From: Crocinitomicaceae bacterium
GTDB lineage: Bacteria; Bacteroidota; Bacteroidia; Flavobacteriales_D; Crocinitomicaceae
Direction of reading: 5' to 3'
NCBI GenBank assembly: GCA_030833845.1
Contig: JAURGK010000017.1
Coordinates: forward strand, 1-53,305
DNA length: 53,305 nt
Each line of letters starts with the position of its first letter. Position 1 is the first letter of the stretch. The notes below the pieces were generated by a model. The model was not told where the DNA came from, searched no databases, and saw nothing but the letters and a program-made list of their open reading frames with translations. Position numbers and translations under genes: made by a program. This document shows positions 33,887 through 41,790 of the stretch, one piece after another.

Positions 33887-34510
33887 TCAGTAAATCACCT
33901 CTATGAGGGTAGTGTCAAAAGCATTGGTAAGGACTGATTTTAGTCCGTTATTTGAGGTGTTCATTTCCCAGTAGTACAACGAATAGTTGGTATTGCCATT
34001 GTTAATGCAGTAGAAGGTGGTGTCCAAGGGCCCGTAAAAATTTTGAGTAGAACTTGGACAACAGCTCAAACATGCCGCTAGGCCTTCTTGTTTGATATAT
34101 CTAAAATGATCCGAAGGCAAAGGGTTGATGTTCTTGAAATGAATTTTTGCCCATGACATTGCTTTGGTTCCGAGATTGCAAAGATTGTCTTGGGAAATGC
34201 TCAATTGCGAATAATATAAATCTTTCTCTATGCTAAAGTAGTTTGGCTTCTCTACTTTAATAATGTAGCGTTCCATTTTTTCCCTCGTTACATTGAATTG
34301 ATAGCTACCGTTGGCATCAAGGATTAAACTCTTGACAAATTGCTCGTCAGAGGTCCCGATCGGCACTTTATATAATGTCACTACGGCACCCTCTAGGCTC
34401 GTTTGAAAGGTTTCATCTGTCACCACACCCTTGATAACAAATTCTCCAGTTCCTTTATGACAGGCTACTGTAATGAGCATCATCCCAAGAAAATAAATCA
34501 AGCGTTCCAT
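33887..34510 (-). CDS. Uncharacterised lipoprotein with carboxypeptidase-regulatory-like domain and Cys cluster
   Basis: A 207-residue putative lipoprotein; the signal peptide ends in lipobox TVAC (Cys17). Residues about 24-95 form a beta-sandwich like the carboxypeptidase regulatory domain (FVIKGVVTDE, LEGAVVTLYKVP, GSYQFNV). The second half has a cysteine cluster ACLSCCPSST and two more cysteines, and I recognise no family for it. I start at the ATG at 34510, which directly precedes the signal peptide; the frame is open for 26 further codons upstream within the FkbM gene. It overlaps the FkbM gene by 13 nt. Confidence 0.65.
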   Translation of the reverse strand: MERLIYFLGMMLITVACHKGTGEFVIKGVVTDETFQTSLEGAVVTLYKVPIGTSDEQFVKSLILDANGSYQFNVTREKMERYIIKVEKPNYFSIEKDLYYSQLSISQDNLCNLGTKAMSWAKIHFKNINPLPSDHFRYIKQEGLAACLSCCPSSTQNFYGPLDTTFYCINNGNTNYSLYYWEMNTSNNGLKSVLTNAFDTTLIEVIY

Positions 34511-35247
34511 TTGTCGATCAAGTTTTGCTTTTCCTTTGGAACAAAAAGATAATCTCCACCATAGTGCCTGGTGTTTTCTACCAAGCATTGGCCATCTTGA
34601 ATTCCACAGCGCAGGTAGTCAATTTGTTCAAAAAGTGAAAAAATTGATTTTTCATTTTTAGGGTCAACTTCAAGTTGGACAATAGGTCTCTTTGAATTTA
34701 ATACACCTTGTAGCAATGAAAAAACTGCCCATTCATGCCCTTCAATATCACACTTAATGTAATCAATGCGCTCAAAAGTTTGAAAGAAATCAGCGGTGTT
34801 TACCATTTGTACTTCTTGGGTCTTTTCTTTGGTTTGAGCTTCGTCAGGCCGCATGACATGCGGCAAACCTGTGCGCAACATGCCATTGGTTTGAGGCAAT
34901 ACCATGGTAATTGTACCGGCCTTTTCGCCCAAAGCTACATTGTGCAATTCTACGTTGTTTTTTTTACCAATAAATTTCGATAGTATGGAGTGGAATTGCG
35001 GTAGGGGTTCAATTGCTACAACTTTTCCATTGTTGGCCAATCTCGAAAAGTTTTTGGCAAAATAACCCAAGTTGGCTCCTATATCAATGACAATGAAATT
35101 TGGCTCGATGATTCTTTTGACAAAATAGTGGTATTTAAAGGCCTCCTTACTTTTAAGCAAATGGAGGTCAAAGAGTATATAAAATAACCTATGTAGCGTT
35201 GACAGATACGACTTTTGAGGTAAAATGAGGTAGAGAAATTTCTTCAT
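34498..35247 (-). CDS. FkbM-family methyltransferase
   Basis: A 249-residue SAM-dependent methyltransferase. Motif I is VIDIGANLGYFAKNF, the next acidic motif VVAIEPLP, then NVALGEKAGTITM and DYIKCDIEGHEW, all characteristic of FkbM. The family O-methylates sugars and natural products. I use the ATG at 35247; a TTG two codons earlier is less likely. It is the first gene of a two-gene unit with the Cys-rich lipoprotein, and its own promoter box TACTTTTG lies upstream. No glycan cluster is adjacent. Confidence 0.87.
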   Translation of the reverse strand: MKKFLYLILPQKSYLSTLHRLFYILFDLHLLKSKEAFKYHYFVKRIIEPNFIVIDIGANLGYFAKNFSRLANNGKVVAIEPLPQFHSILSKFIGKKNNVELHNVALGEKAGTITMVLPQTNGMLRTGLPHVMRPDEAQTKEKTQEVQMVNTADFFQTFERIDYIKCDIEGHEWAVFSLLQGVLNSKRPIVQLEVDPKNEKSIFSLFEQIDYLRCGIQDGQCLVENTRHYGGDYLFVPKEKQNLIDKWNA

Positions 35248-35263
35248 TGACAATGGTTCCTCT

Positions 35264-35271
35264 CAAAAGTA
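35264..35271 (-). promoter_or_regulatory. -7 promoter box for the FkbM-lipoprotein unit
   Basis: Minus strand TACTTTTG, an exact TAnnTTTG match 16 nt before the ATG at 35247. Confidence 0.5.
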
Positions 35272-35281
35272 CAATTATTTC

Positions 35282-35289
35282 TATTTTTA
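35282..35289 (+). promoter_or_regulatory. Weak -7 promoter box for the S9 peptidase
   Basis: TATTTTTA (last base differs from TAnnTTTG) followed by 4 nt and the ATG at 35294. The spacing equals that seen at rarA and the VWA gene, but the box is imperfect. Confidence 0.3.
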
Positions 35290-35293
35290 TCGA

Positions 35294-37543
35294 ATGAAAA
35301 TCATTGTAATCCTTGCTTTTTGCTTGTGTTTAAACCCAAAGTATTATGCACAATTGCAGCTAGATCAAATTATGAAAGGTCCTGGCTTTGTTGGGGCTTT
35401 GCCCGAAGCACCAGAGTGGTCTTTAGATGGCATGCAAATTTATTATTGGAAAAAGTTTCCAGATTCTTTGCAACAAACCTATTACAGCTATGATCTTGCT
35501 GAGCAAAAAACAACCATTTTAACCAAACATGAATGGCAAAATCGCTGGGCATGGGTGCCTGATGCTGGAACGCTAAATTACATGCGAATTCAAGACCAAG
35601 CCTTGGAAATCAAGGATCCTAAAACCTTATCAATTAAAACTTTTCCATTATTTACTAATGCAATTTGGAATTTGCAAGTGCAAAACAAAGCGCAAACCGT
35701 TGTTTTTCAACAGGGAAAAAGTTTGTTTGTATTTGACTTTCAACAAGGGGGAGCAAAAAAATTAGTTTGTTACCAAACCCCACCTGCTTTAAAACCTTCT
35801 TTAGATGGCTTATCTGAGACAGAGCTAGAATTTTTTGAAAGTGTTCGCAAGCAAGAACTACAGAGTACTAGATTTGATATGCCCACCTGTCAATATATTT
35901 CATTTGACCCAGTAGGCGCTTTGCAGATAGACCCTACATCCCGTTTTGTCTTGCTAAAGCAGGAGCAGCGGCCCGAGGAAAAAGCGACTGAAGTCCCGCA
36001 TTTTATTTCGGCCGATGCCCATCTCTACAATGAAAAGGCGCGTTCCAAAGTGTTGAATGAAGAACCTTCTCAGCGTCTATTTTTACATGATTTACGTTCT
36101 GACACATTGGTGCAGATCGATTTTTCAGGACTCTCCCAAATGGGCTTCGAGGAGCGCGAGCTGATTATACACCCCGCTATTTTTGCCAAGACTCAACCTC
36201 TGGCATTATTGGATATCCGCAGTGCCGACAACAAAGACCGTTGGATTGTTTGCCTAGAACTTCAAACTGGTCAAATTAAGCAATTGGAACATCAACACGA
36301 CAGCGCCTGGATAGGTGGGCCTGGGATTTCTTCTTGGAACTTTCAAACGGGCACACTCGGTTGGTTGACAGACGCCCAAACCATTTATTTTCAATCGGAA
36401 GAATCTGGTTATTCACATCTGTATACCTTTGATATACAAACTAATATTAAGACAGCACTTACCAGCGGTAACTTTGAAGTACATCAAGTGCTTTTAGCTC
36501 AGGATAGCACTTCATTTTATTTGACTACTAATTTATATCATCCCGGGACACGTAGTTTTCATAAGTTGGATCTAAAGACGCTTGCTCTTACGCCAATCCT
36601 CTCAGAATTAGGTGCCTACGAAGTACAACTTTCACCCGATGAAAAGCAGCTGACTTACCGGTTTAGCACAAGTACCCGACCATGGGAAATTTATACTTGT
36701 TCTATGAAAAAACCTAAGGATGAATTGCGCATTACCAAATCAACTACTGAGGTATTTCGGACTTTTCCTTGGCAAGAACCAGAAGTACTCAAGTTCGAAG
36801 CAACAGATGGCGTTGATGTATACGCGCGTTTGTACAAACCAGAACAACAAAACAAAAATGGTGCGTCAGTTTTATTTGTGCATGGTGCAGGATATTTACA
36901 AAATGCCCACCATTATTGGAGTCATTACCAAAGAGAATTCATGTTTCACCAAATGCTGGTACAAAAAGGTTACACTGTGCTAGATGTAGATTACCGCGCA
37001 AGTGAAGGTTATGGCCGCGATTACAGAACGGCAATATATCGTCACATGGGTGGTCGCGACCTTCAAGACTTTGTAGATGCCAAACAATTTTTGGTTTCGA
37101 ATTTCGGCATAGATTCAAATAGAGTAGGCATTTATGGAGGTTCCTATGGTGGTTTTATAACCCTCATGGGGCTATTCACGGAGCCTGGTACATTTGCTTG
37201 CGGAGCAGCCTTGCGTTCGGTCACTGATTGGGCGCATTACAACCATGAGTATACTTCAAATATTTTGAATACCCCACAAAAAGATCCAGAAGCATATAGG
37301 CAAAGTTCGCCAATATATTTTGCTGAAGGTTTGCAAGATCCCTTACTCATTTTGCATGGCATGATCGACGACAATGTCCAGTTTCAGGATGTCGTAAGGC
37401 TCAATCAGCGCCTCATTGAACTGGGTAAAAAAGATTGGTGGATGGCCTTGTATCCTGTAGAGAGACATGGTTTCGAATACAATTCTTCCTGGATTGACGA
37501 ATATCGCCGCATTTATGAATTATTTGAAACCTATTTAAAATAA
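35294..37543 (+). CDS. S9-family serine peptidase (dipeptidyl peptidase IV-like), exported
   Basis: A 749-residue prolyl-oligopeptidase-clan enzyme. Signal peptide about 1-19 (ending YYAQ). An N-terminal beta-propeller (DPP IV N-terminal type) precedes an alpha/beta hydrolase domain with the nucleophile in IYGGSYGGF (Ser near 617), Asp in MIDDNVQFQD (near 692) and His in ERHGFEY (near 725). DVDYRASEGYGRDYR is also typical. It should cleave dipeptides from peptides in the periplasm. The GNAT gene begins 4 nt after its stop. Confidence 0.92.
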   Translation: MKIIVILAFCLCLNPKYYAQLQLDQIMKGPGFVGALPEAPEWSLDGMQIYYWKKFPDSLQQTYYSYDLAEQKTTILTKHEWQNRWAWVPDAGTLNYMRIQDQALEIKDPKTLSIKTFPLFTNAIWNLQVQNKAQTVVFQQGKSLFVFDFQQGGAKKLVCYQTPPALKPSLDGLSETELEFFESVRKQELQSTRFDMPTCQYISFDPVGALQIDPTSRFVLLKQEQRPEEKATEVPHFISADAHLYNEKARSKVLNEEPSQRLFLHDLRSDTLVQIDFSGLSQMGFEERELIIHPAIFAKTQPLALLDIRSADNKDRWIVCLELQTGQIKQLEHQHDSAWIGGPGISSWNFQTGTLGWLTDAQTIYFQSEESGYSHLYTFDIQTNIKTALTSGNFEVHQVLLAQDSTSFYLTTNLYHPGTRSFHKLDLKTLALTPILSELGAYEVQLSPDEKQLTYRFSTSTRPWEIYTCSMKKPKDELRITKSTTEVFRTFPWQEPEVLKFEATDGVDVYARLYKPEQQNKNGASVLFVHGAGYLQNAHHYWSHYQREFMFHQMLVQKGYTVLDVDYRASEGYGRDYRTAIYRHMGGRDLQDFVDAKQFLVSNFGIDSNRVGIYGGSYGGFITLMGLFTEPGTFACGAALRSVTDWAHYNHEYTSNILNTPQKDPEAYRQSSPIYFAEGLQDPLLILHGMIDDNVQFQDVVRLNQRLIELGKKDWWMALYPVERHGFEYNSSWIDEYRRIYELFETYLK

Positions 37544-37547
37544 GACT

Positions 37548-37991
37548 ATGGAATTTCGAATTGAAAGGGTCATACAAAAAGAAAAAATGCTCTTGAATCT
37601 TGAGGTCTTACAAGAACTTTATCCAAGTCTAACTTTAGACCAATACAGCCGAGAACTGGACCTAATGCTTTCTAATAACTATTCACAACTTGCCATTCAT
37701 ACGCAAGAAGAATGTATAGCGGTCTGCGGAGTTTGGATAGGAAATAAATTATGGATTGGGAAATATTTGGAACTCGACAATATTGTTGTCAAGTCTGCAT
37801 ACCGCAGTAGGGGTGTTGGTGAGTTGATTTTTCAAACAATTGAACAGATCGCCTTAAAAGAAAATTGCAATATGCTTGCCTTGGACTCTTACACTTCGAA
37901 TTTCAAGGCACATAAATTCTTTTACAATCAAGGGTTTTCACCCAAAGGATTTCATTTCATCAAGCTATTAAACGAAAAAGCAGTGCGCTAG
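37548..37991 (+). CDS. GNAT family N-acetyltransferase
   Basis: A 147-residue acetyltransferase. The acetyl-CoA loop is YRSRGVGELIFQTIEQIA, preceded by the beta4 strand LDNIVV and followed by LDSYTSNFKAHKFFYNQGF, the standard C-terminal GNAT half. Substrate unknown. It follows the S9 peptidase closely, and its stop codon lies within the loop of the terminator hairpin. Confidence 0.85.
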   Translation: MEFRIERVIQKEKMLLNLEVLQELYPSLTLDQYSRELDLMLSNNYSQLAIHTQEECIAVCGVWIGNKLWIGKYLELDNIVVKSAYRSRGVGELIFQTIEQIALKENCNMLALDSYTSNFKAHKFFYNQGFSPKGFHFIKLLNEKAVR

Positions 37992-38003
37992 GCACTGCTT
38001 TTT
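37975..38003. terminator. Bidirectional intrinsic terminator between the GNAT gene and trxB
   Basis: AAAAAGCAGTGC (37975-37986), 5-nt loop, GCACTGCTTTTT (37992-38003): a perfect 12-bp stem with A- and T-runs on both sides, between convergent genes. The GNAT stop codon TAG lies in the loop. Confidence 0.9.
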
Positions 38004-38006
38004 GTA

Positions 38007-38957
38007 TTAGTGTCCTTTAGCGGCCAAGAAACGTTCCGCGTCAAGGGCTGCCATACAACCTGTGCCTGCAGCAGTAATGGCTTGACGATAGGTTTTATCA
38101 GCAGCATCGCCTGCGACAAAAACACCCGCCACATTTGTTTTGCTTGTTCCTGGTTGAGCGTATTGAATATAACCCGTTTCGTCTAAACTGATATAATCTT
38201 TAAAAATCGCCGTATTGGGTTGATGCCCGATAGCCACAAAGAAACCAGTACAGGCAATTTCACTTTCTTCATTTGTCTGGTGATTAATCACCCGGACCCC
38301 TGTGACGAGTTGTCCATCACCAAGTACCTCTTTGGTTTCGGTGTTGAATAGTATGTCTATATTGGCCGTGTTTTTTACACGATCTGCCATAATTTTTGAA
38401 GCTCTGAATTCATCACGACGCACCAACATGGTTACTTTAGTACAAAGTTTAGAAAGGTAATGGGCTTCTTCACAGGCAGAGTCACCGGCTCCAACAATGA
38501 CCACTTCTTGATTTCTGTAGAAAAAACCATCGCATACTGCGCAAGCTGAAACGCCTCCACCCAGTTTCAAGTAATGCTGTTCACTCTCTAAACCCAGATA
38601 TTTTGCTGAAGCTCCTGTTGAAATAATTACCGTATCGGCATGAATTTCATGTCCATCTTCAGTCCAGCACTTGTGTAGCGGACCTGAAAAATCTACTTTA
38701 GTGATAAAACCACTTCTGATATCGGTTTCAAAGCGTTTTGCTTGTGCCTCGAGTTGAAGCATCATTTCAGGTCCAGTGACTCCATCGGGATAGCCAGGAA
38801 AGTTTTCTACTTCGTTGGTGGTGGTGAGCTGACCCCCTGGTTGCATGCCTTGATACATGACAGGTTTCATATCTGCACGCGCTGCATAAATAGCAGCGGT
38901 ATATCCAGCCGGCCCTGAGCCAATTATTAAACAAGAAATACGTTCTATTTGATTCAT
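38007..38957 (-). CDS. trxB: Thioredoxin-disulfide reductase
   Basis: A 316-residue FAD/NADPH flavoprotein of the low-molecular-weight type. FAD-binding GSGPAGYTAAIYAARA (13-28), redox-active CAVC (Cys139, Cys142), NADPH-binding VIVGAGDSACEEA and C-terminal FVAGDAADKTYRQAITAAGTGC are all intact. It reduces thioredoxin. The gene is monocistronic here, with a TAATTTTG box 14 nt before the ATG and a short inverted repeat upstream that could bind a regulator. Confidence 0.96.
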   Translation of the reverse strand: MNQIERISCLIIGSGPAGYTAAIYAARADMKPVMYQGMQPGGQLTTTNEVENFPGYPDGVTGPEMMLQLEAQAKRFETDIRSGFITKVDFSGPLHKCWTEDGHEIHADTVIISTGASAKYLGLESEQHYLKLGGGVSACAVCDGFFYRNQEVVIVGAGDSACEEAHYLSKLCTKVTMLVRRDEFRASKIMADRVKNTANIDILFNTETKEVLGDGQLVTGVRVINHQTNEESEIACTGFFVAIGHQPNTAIFKDYISLDETGYIQYAQPGTSKTNVAGVFVAGDAADKTYRQAITAAGTGCMAALDAERFLAAKGH

Positions 38958-38971
38958 CAGTAATTTTTTTA

Positions 38972-38979
38972 CAAAATTA
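38972..38979 (-). promoter_or_regulatory. -7 promoter box for trxB
   Basis: Minus strand TAATTTTG, an exact TAnnTTTG match 14 nt before the trxB ATG. No well-spaced -33 TTG, so activation by a regulator is possible. Confidence 0.5.
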
Positions 38980-38982
38980 ATG

Positions 38983-39019
38983 CAATGTACCTAACAAGTG
39001 TGCAACCAAGTGTACATTG
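38983..39019. repeat. Inverted repeat upstream of trxB; candidate operator
   Basis: CAATGTAC (38983-38990) and GTACATTG (39012-39019) are perfect 8-bp complements 21 nt apart. Between and around them CAAGTGT occurs twice as a direct repeat separated by 5 nt. The left arm lies between the trxB -7 box and the expected -33 position, where a bound protein would affect transcription. Confidence 0.4.
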
Positions 39020-39083
39020 TTTTAAACGTTTTCTTCACAGTGTAACTTTTCAACAAGTTGTTCGTTGGCCTTAAAAATAAATG

Positions 39084-39091
39084 TATTTTCG
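39084..39091 (+). promoter_or_regulatory. -7 promoter box for the S8 protease
   Basis: TATTTTCG, one mismatch to TAnnTTTG, 19 nt before the ATG at 39111. An in-frame ATG at 39081 lies upstream of the box and is therefore rejected as the start. Confidence 0.4.
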
Positions 39092-39110
39092 TTGGATAAA
39101 TTTTAAGATA

Positions 39111-40694
39111 ATGACAAAACAAATTTTACTCTCCTCATTCATAGGTCTTTCTATTTTTACTTATGCCCAGAAATCGGCTGTAGAAACGCCTGAAAACCTA
39201 AATTGGTATCTCAAAGATCCAAAAGCAGATGGGGTTTACGGAACAGGCGCTACCAAAGCCTATGAAATGCTCAATGCAGCTGGTAAAAAATCAACAACGG
39301 TCATCGTTGCAGTTATAGACTCCGGTGTCGAAACAGATCATCCAGATCTCAAAGATGTCATTTGGGTCAATGAGGATGAAATTCCAAATAATGGCATTGA
39401 TGATGATCACAACGGCTACATTGATGATGTCAATGGTTGGTCTTTTCTTGGTGGCCCAACTGAAGATATCAATCAAGAAGCTTTGGAATTGGCGCGTATG
39501 TACAGATTAGAATCTGCTTATTTTGAAGGTAAAAAAGCCGAGAATATTCCAAGCAATGAATTGGCTCGCTTTGCTACCTACGAAAAAATTAAGTTGGCAT
39601 TTGAAAAAGAATTGGAAGAAAAGCAAATGAATTTGGTCAACATTCAAATGATTTCTGAATATATCAAACGCGTAGAAGCACAGTCTGGAGCAACATTTTC
39701 CAAAGAAACCAACGAGGCCTACACACCTGCCAATGATTTAGACAAACGCATTCAAAATCGCATGAAAACCATCCTAGCAATGCTTCCGGCAGAAGAACTC
39801 AATCATGAAATTGAAGGTGCGCTCAAATCAATAGAAGGCGCTATTGCCATGTCAACGCAAGATGCTGACTCCATCCGACAAGCTATTGTTGGTGATGATC
39901 CAAATGATCTCAACAATAAAATTTATGGTTGTAACCGTTATGAGGGCCCAGATGCTTTTCATGGCACCCACGTAGCTGGGATCATTGCCGCAACAAGAGG
40001 CAATGGAATTGGAATTGATGGTGTGGCAGATAACGTAAAAATCATGGTTCTGAGGGCTGTCCCGGACGGTGATGAACGAGACAAAGACGTAGCCAATGCC
40101 ATTATTTACGCCGTCGATAACGGCGCAAAGGTGATCAATATGTCTTTTGGTAAATACTGGACGCCACATAAATTCTATGTAGATTCGGCTATTCTCTATG
40201 CCTTGAGCAAAGATGTATTGTTGGTGCACGCAGCTGGTAATGACGCTAAGAATAAAGATATAGAAGACTCATACCCAACTAGACGTTTAGATAACCAAAC
40301 GATTGCACCAAACTGGATTGAAGTGGGTGCGAGTAGCGCTGCTACGAATGGCAAGAAATTACTAGCTGAGTTTTCAAATTATGGAGCAACAACTGTTGAT
40401 TTCTTTGCTCCAGGTGTAGATATTTATTCTACAGTTCCCGATTACAATTATGGAAATGCAAGTGGTACCTCTATGGCTTGCCCTGCAACAGCAGGGGTGG
40501 CAGCTTTAATTCGCAGCTATTTTCCAGAATTGAGTGCTGCTCAAGTTAGAGAGGTACTCATGGGTACAACCTCAAGCTACAAGAAAAGTGTTGTGGGTCC
40601 CGATGGAGAAAAACACAAAATGAAAGAAGTTTGTATTTCTGGAGGTTTTGTTAATGCAGCAAATGCAGTTGCCTACTTGTTGGAAAAAAAATAG
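39111..40694 (+). CDS. Subtilisin-like S8 serine protease with large helical insertion, exported
   Basis: A 527-residue protease. Signal peptide about 1-20 (ending TYAQ). Catalytic residues are Asp70 (VIDSGVETDHPDL), His284 (FHGTHVAGI) and Ser near 454 (ASGTSMACPATAG). A DDDHNGYIDDVNGW loop, frequent in this family, follows the Asp. Asp and His are 214 residues apart, against about 32 in subtilisin; the extra stretch (about 115-275) is charged and predicted helical. No propeptide of normal size and no T9SS C-terminal domain are visible, so a periplasmic site is likely. Its own terminator follows. Confidence 0.9.
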   Translation: MTKQILLSSFIGLSIFTYAQKSAVETPENLNWYLKDPKADGVYGTGATKAYEMLNAAGKKSTTVIVAVIDSGVETDHPDLKDVIWVNEDEIPNNGIDDDHNGYIDDVNGWSFLGGPTEDINQEALELARMYRLESAYFEGKKAENIPSNELARFATYEKIKLAFEKELEEKQMNLVNIQMISEYIKRVEAQSGATFSKETNEAYTPANDLDKRIQNRMKTILAMLPAEELNHEIEGALKSIEGAIAMSTQDADSIRQAIVGDDPNDLNNKIYGCNRYEGPDAFHGTHVAGIIAATRGNGIGIDGVADNVKIMVLRAVPDGDERDKDVANAIIYAVDNGAKVINMSFGKYWTPHKFYVDSAILYALSKDVLLVHAAGNDAKNKDIEDSYPTRRLDNQTIAPNWIEVGASSAATNGKKLLAEFSNYGATTVDFFAPGVDIYSTVPDYNYGNASGTSMACPATAGVAALIRSYFPELSAAQVREVLMGTTSSYKKSVVGPDGEKHKMKEVCISGGFVNAANAVAYLLEKK

Positions 40695-40719
40695 TCTTTA
40701 AGTCTTTCAGATTTTGCTT

Positions 40720-40750
40720 AGCCACATGAAGATCATGTGGCTTTCTTTTT
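40720..40750 (+). terminator. Intrinsic terminator of the S8 protease gene
   Basis: AGCCACATGA (40720-40729), 3-nt loop, TCATGTGGCT (40733-40742), then TTCTTTTT. A perfect 10-bp stem with a T-rich tail, 25 nt after the stop. Confidence 0.8.
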
Positions 40751-40757
40751 AATTTTG
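40750..40757 (+). promoter_or_regulatory. -7 promoter box for the TerC-family gene
   Basis: TAATTTTG, an exact TAnnTTTG match 14 nt before the ATG. Its first base is the last T of the upstream terminator's T-run, so terminator and promoter abut; the terminator hairpin occupies the -33 region. Confidence 0.5.
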
Positions 40758-40771
40758 TATAAAATGCAGCT

Positions 40772-41782
40772 ATGATTTCTAACCCTTGGGTGCTTACGGT
40801 TTTTGTGGTCATTATTTTGGGCATGCTTCTGATAGATTTAGGGTTGGTCAATAAGCGATCTCATGAAATTTCAAATAAAGAGGCCCTGCGTTGGACGCTG
40901 CTTTGGATTGGGCTCTCCATGGGCTTTAGCATATTGGTGTGGTGGCAAATGGGCTTTTCAAAATTTGCTGAATACCAGTCAGCCTATTGGATAGAGGAAG
41001 CCCTGTCCGTAGACAATATGTTTGTTTTTATCCTGGTATTTAAGTATTTCAAACTCGAAGGCTTGCGGCAACATCGGGTGCTTTTTTGGGGGATTCTAGG
41101 TGCCTTGCTTTTTAGGGCTATTTTTATTTTTTCTGGGATAGGCTTGATCAAGCTGACTTATTTACCAGTCTTTGAATTATTTGGATACCACTTTGATCTA
41201 GAGCACGGTGCAGATCATATAAGCGGCCACTTTTTTCGTCCGAATTTGATTTTAACCGTTTTCGGCGCATTTCTTTTATTTACGGGAATAAAATCAGCTT
41301 TTGAAAATAATGAAGAGATAGAAAAAGATTTCAACTCAAGCCTCGGCGCTCGAATGCTTAGAAAAGTATTGCCAGTTACAAAAAATTACCATGGCGATCT
41401 TTTTTTTATACGAAGAGGGGCAAAGAGTTATGCAACCAAGCTTTTTTTGGTGTTAATCGTCATTGAAACTTCGGATTTGATTTTTGCTATTGATTCAATT
41501 CCTGCAATTTTTGCCATTGCGCCTAATGATCCATTAATACTCTACACATCAAATATTTTCGCTATTCTTGGACTCAGATCGATGTATTTTTTGTTGGCCA
41601 ACTCAATTGATAAATTTTCAAAGCTGCACTACGGTTTGGCATTTATTCTGAGTTTTATTGGGCTCAAAATGATCGTTGCACCTTTTGTACATATCGATGC
41701 CATAGTTTCATTGATTATCGTAGTAGGTGCCTTGATACTCTCAGTAGGATTTTCAATGTTGACAGCTAATAGGTCAGAATAA
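40772..41782 (+). CDS. TerC-family integral membrane protein (Alx/MntY-like metal exporter family)
   Basis: A 336-residue protein with about nine membrane segments. The family signature EALSVDNMFVFILVF and the second acidic site DLIFAIDSIPAIFAIA are both present, as is IFAILGLRSMYFLL. TerC/Alx proteins are linked to tellurite resistance and manganese export. No other ter gene is here, so a manganese or general metal role is more likely than a tellurite operon. Ends 8 nt from the convergent edd gene. Confidence 0.9.
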   Translation: MISNPWVLTVFVVIILGMLLIDLGLVNKRSHEISNKEALRWTLLWIGLSMGFSILVWWQMGFSKFAEYQSAYWIEEALSVDNMFVFILVFKYFKLEGLRQHRVLFWGILGALLFRAIFIFSGIGLIKLTYLPVFELFGYHFDLEHGADHISGHFFRPNLILTVFGAFLLFTGIKSAFENNEEIEKDFNSSLGARMLRKVLPVTKNYHGDLFFIRRGAKSYATKLFLVLIVIETSDLIFAIDSIPAIFAIAPNDPLILYTSNIFAILGLRSMYFLLANSIDKFSKLHYGLAFILSFIGLKMIVAPFVHIDAIVSLIIVVGALILSVGFSMLTANRSE

Positions 41783-41790
41783 TTTTGCGT

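Noticed and set aside
39852..40229. 125-codon open frame antisense to the S8 protease
   Set aside because: Shadow of a conserved catalytic region; composition of a reverse-frame translation.
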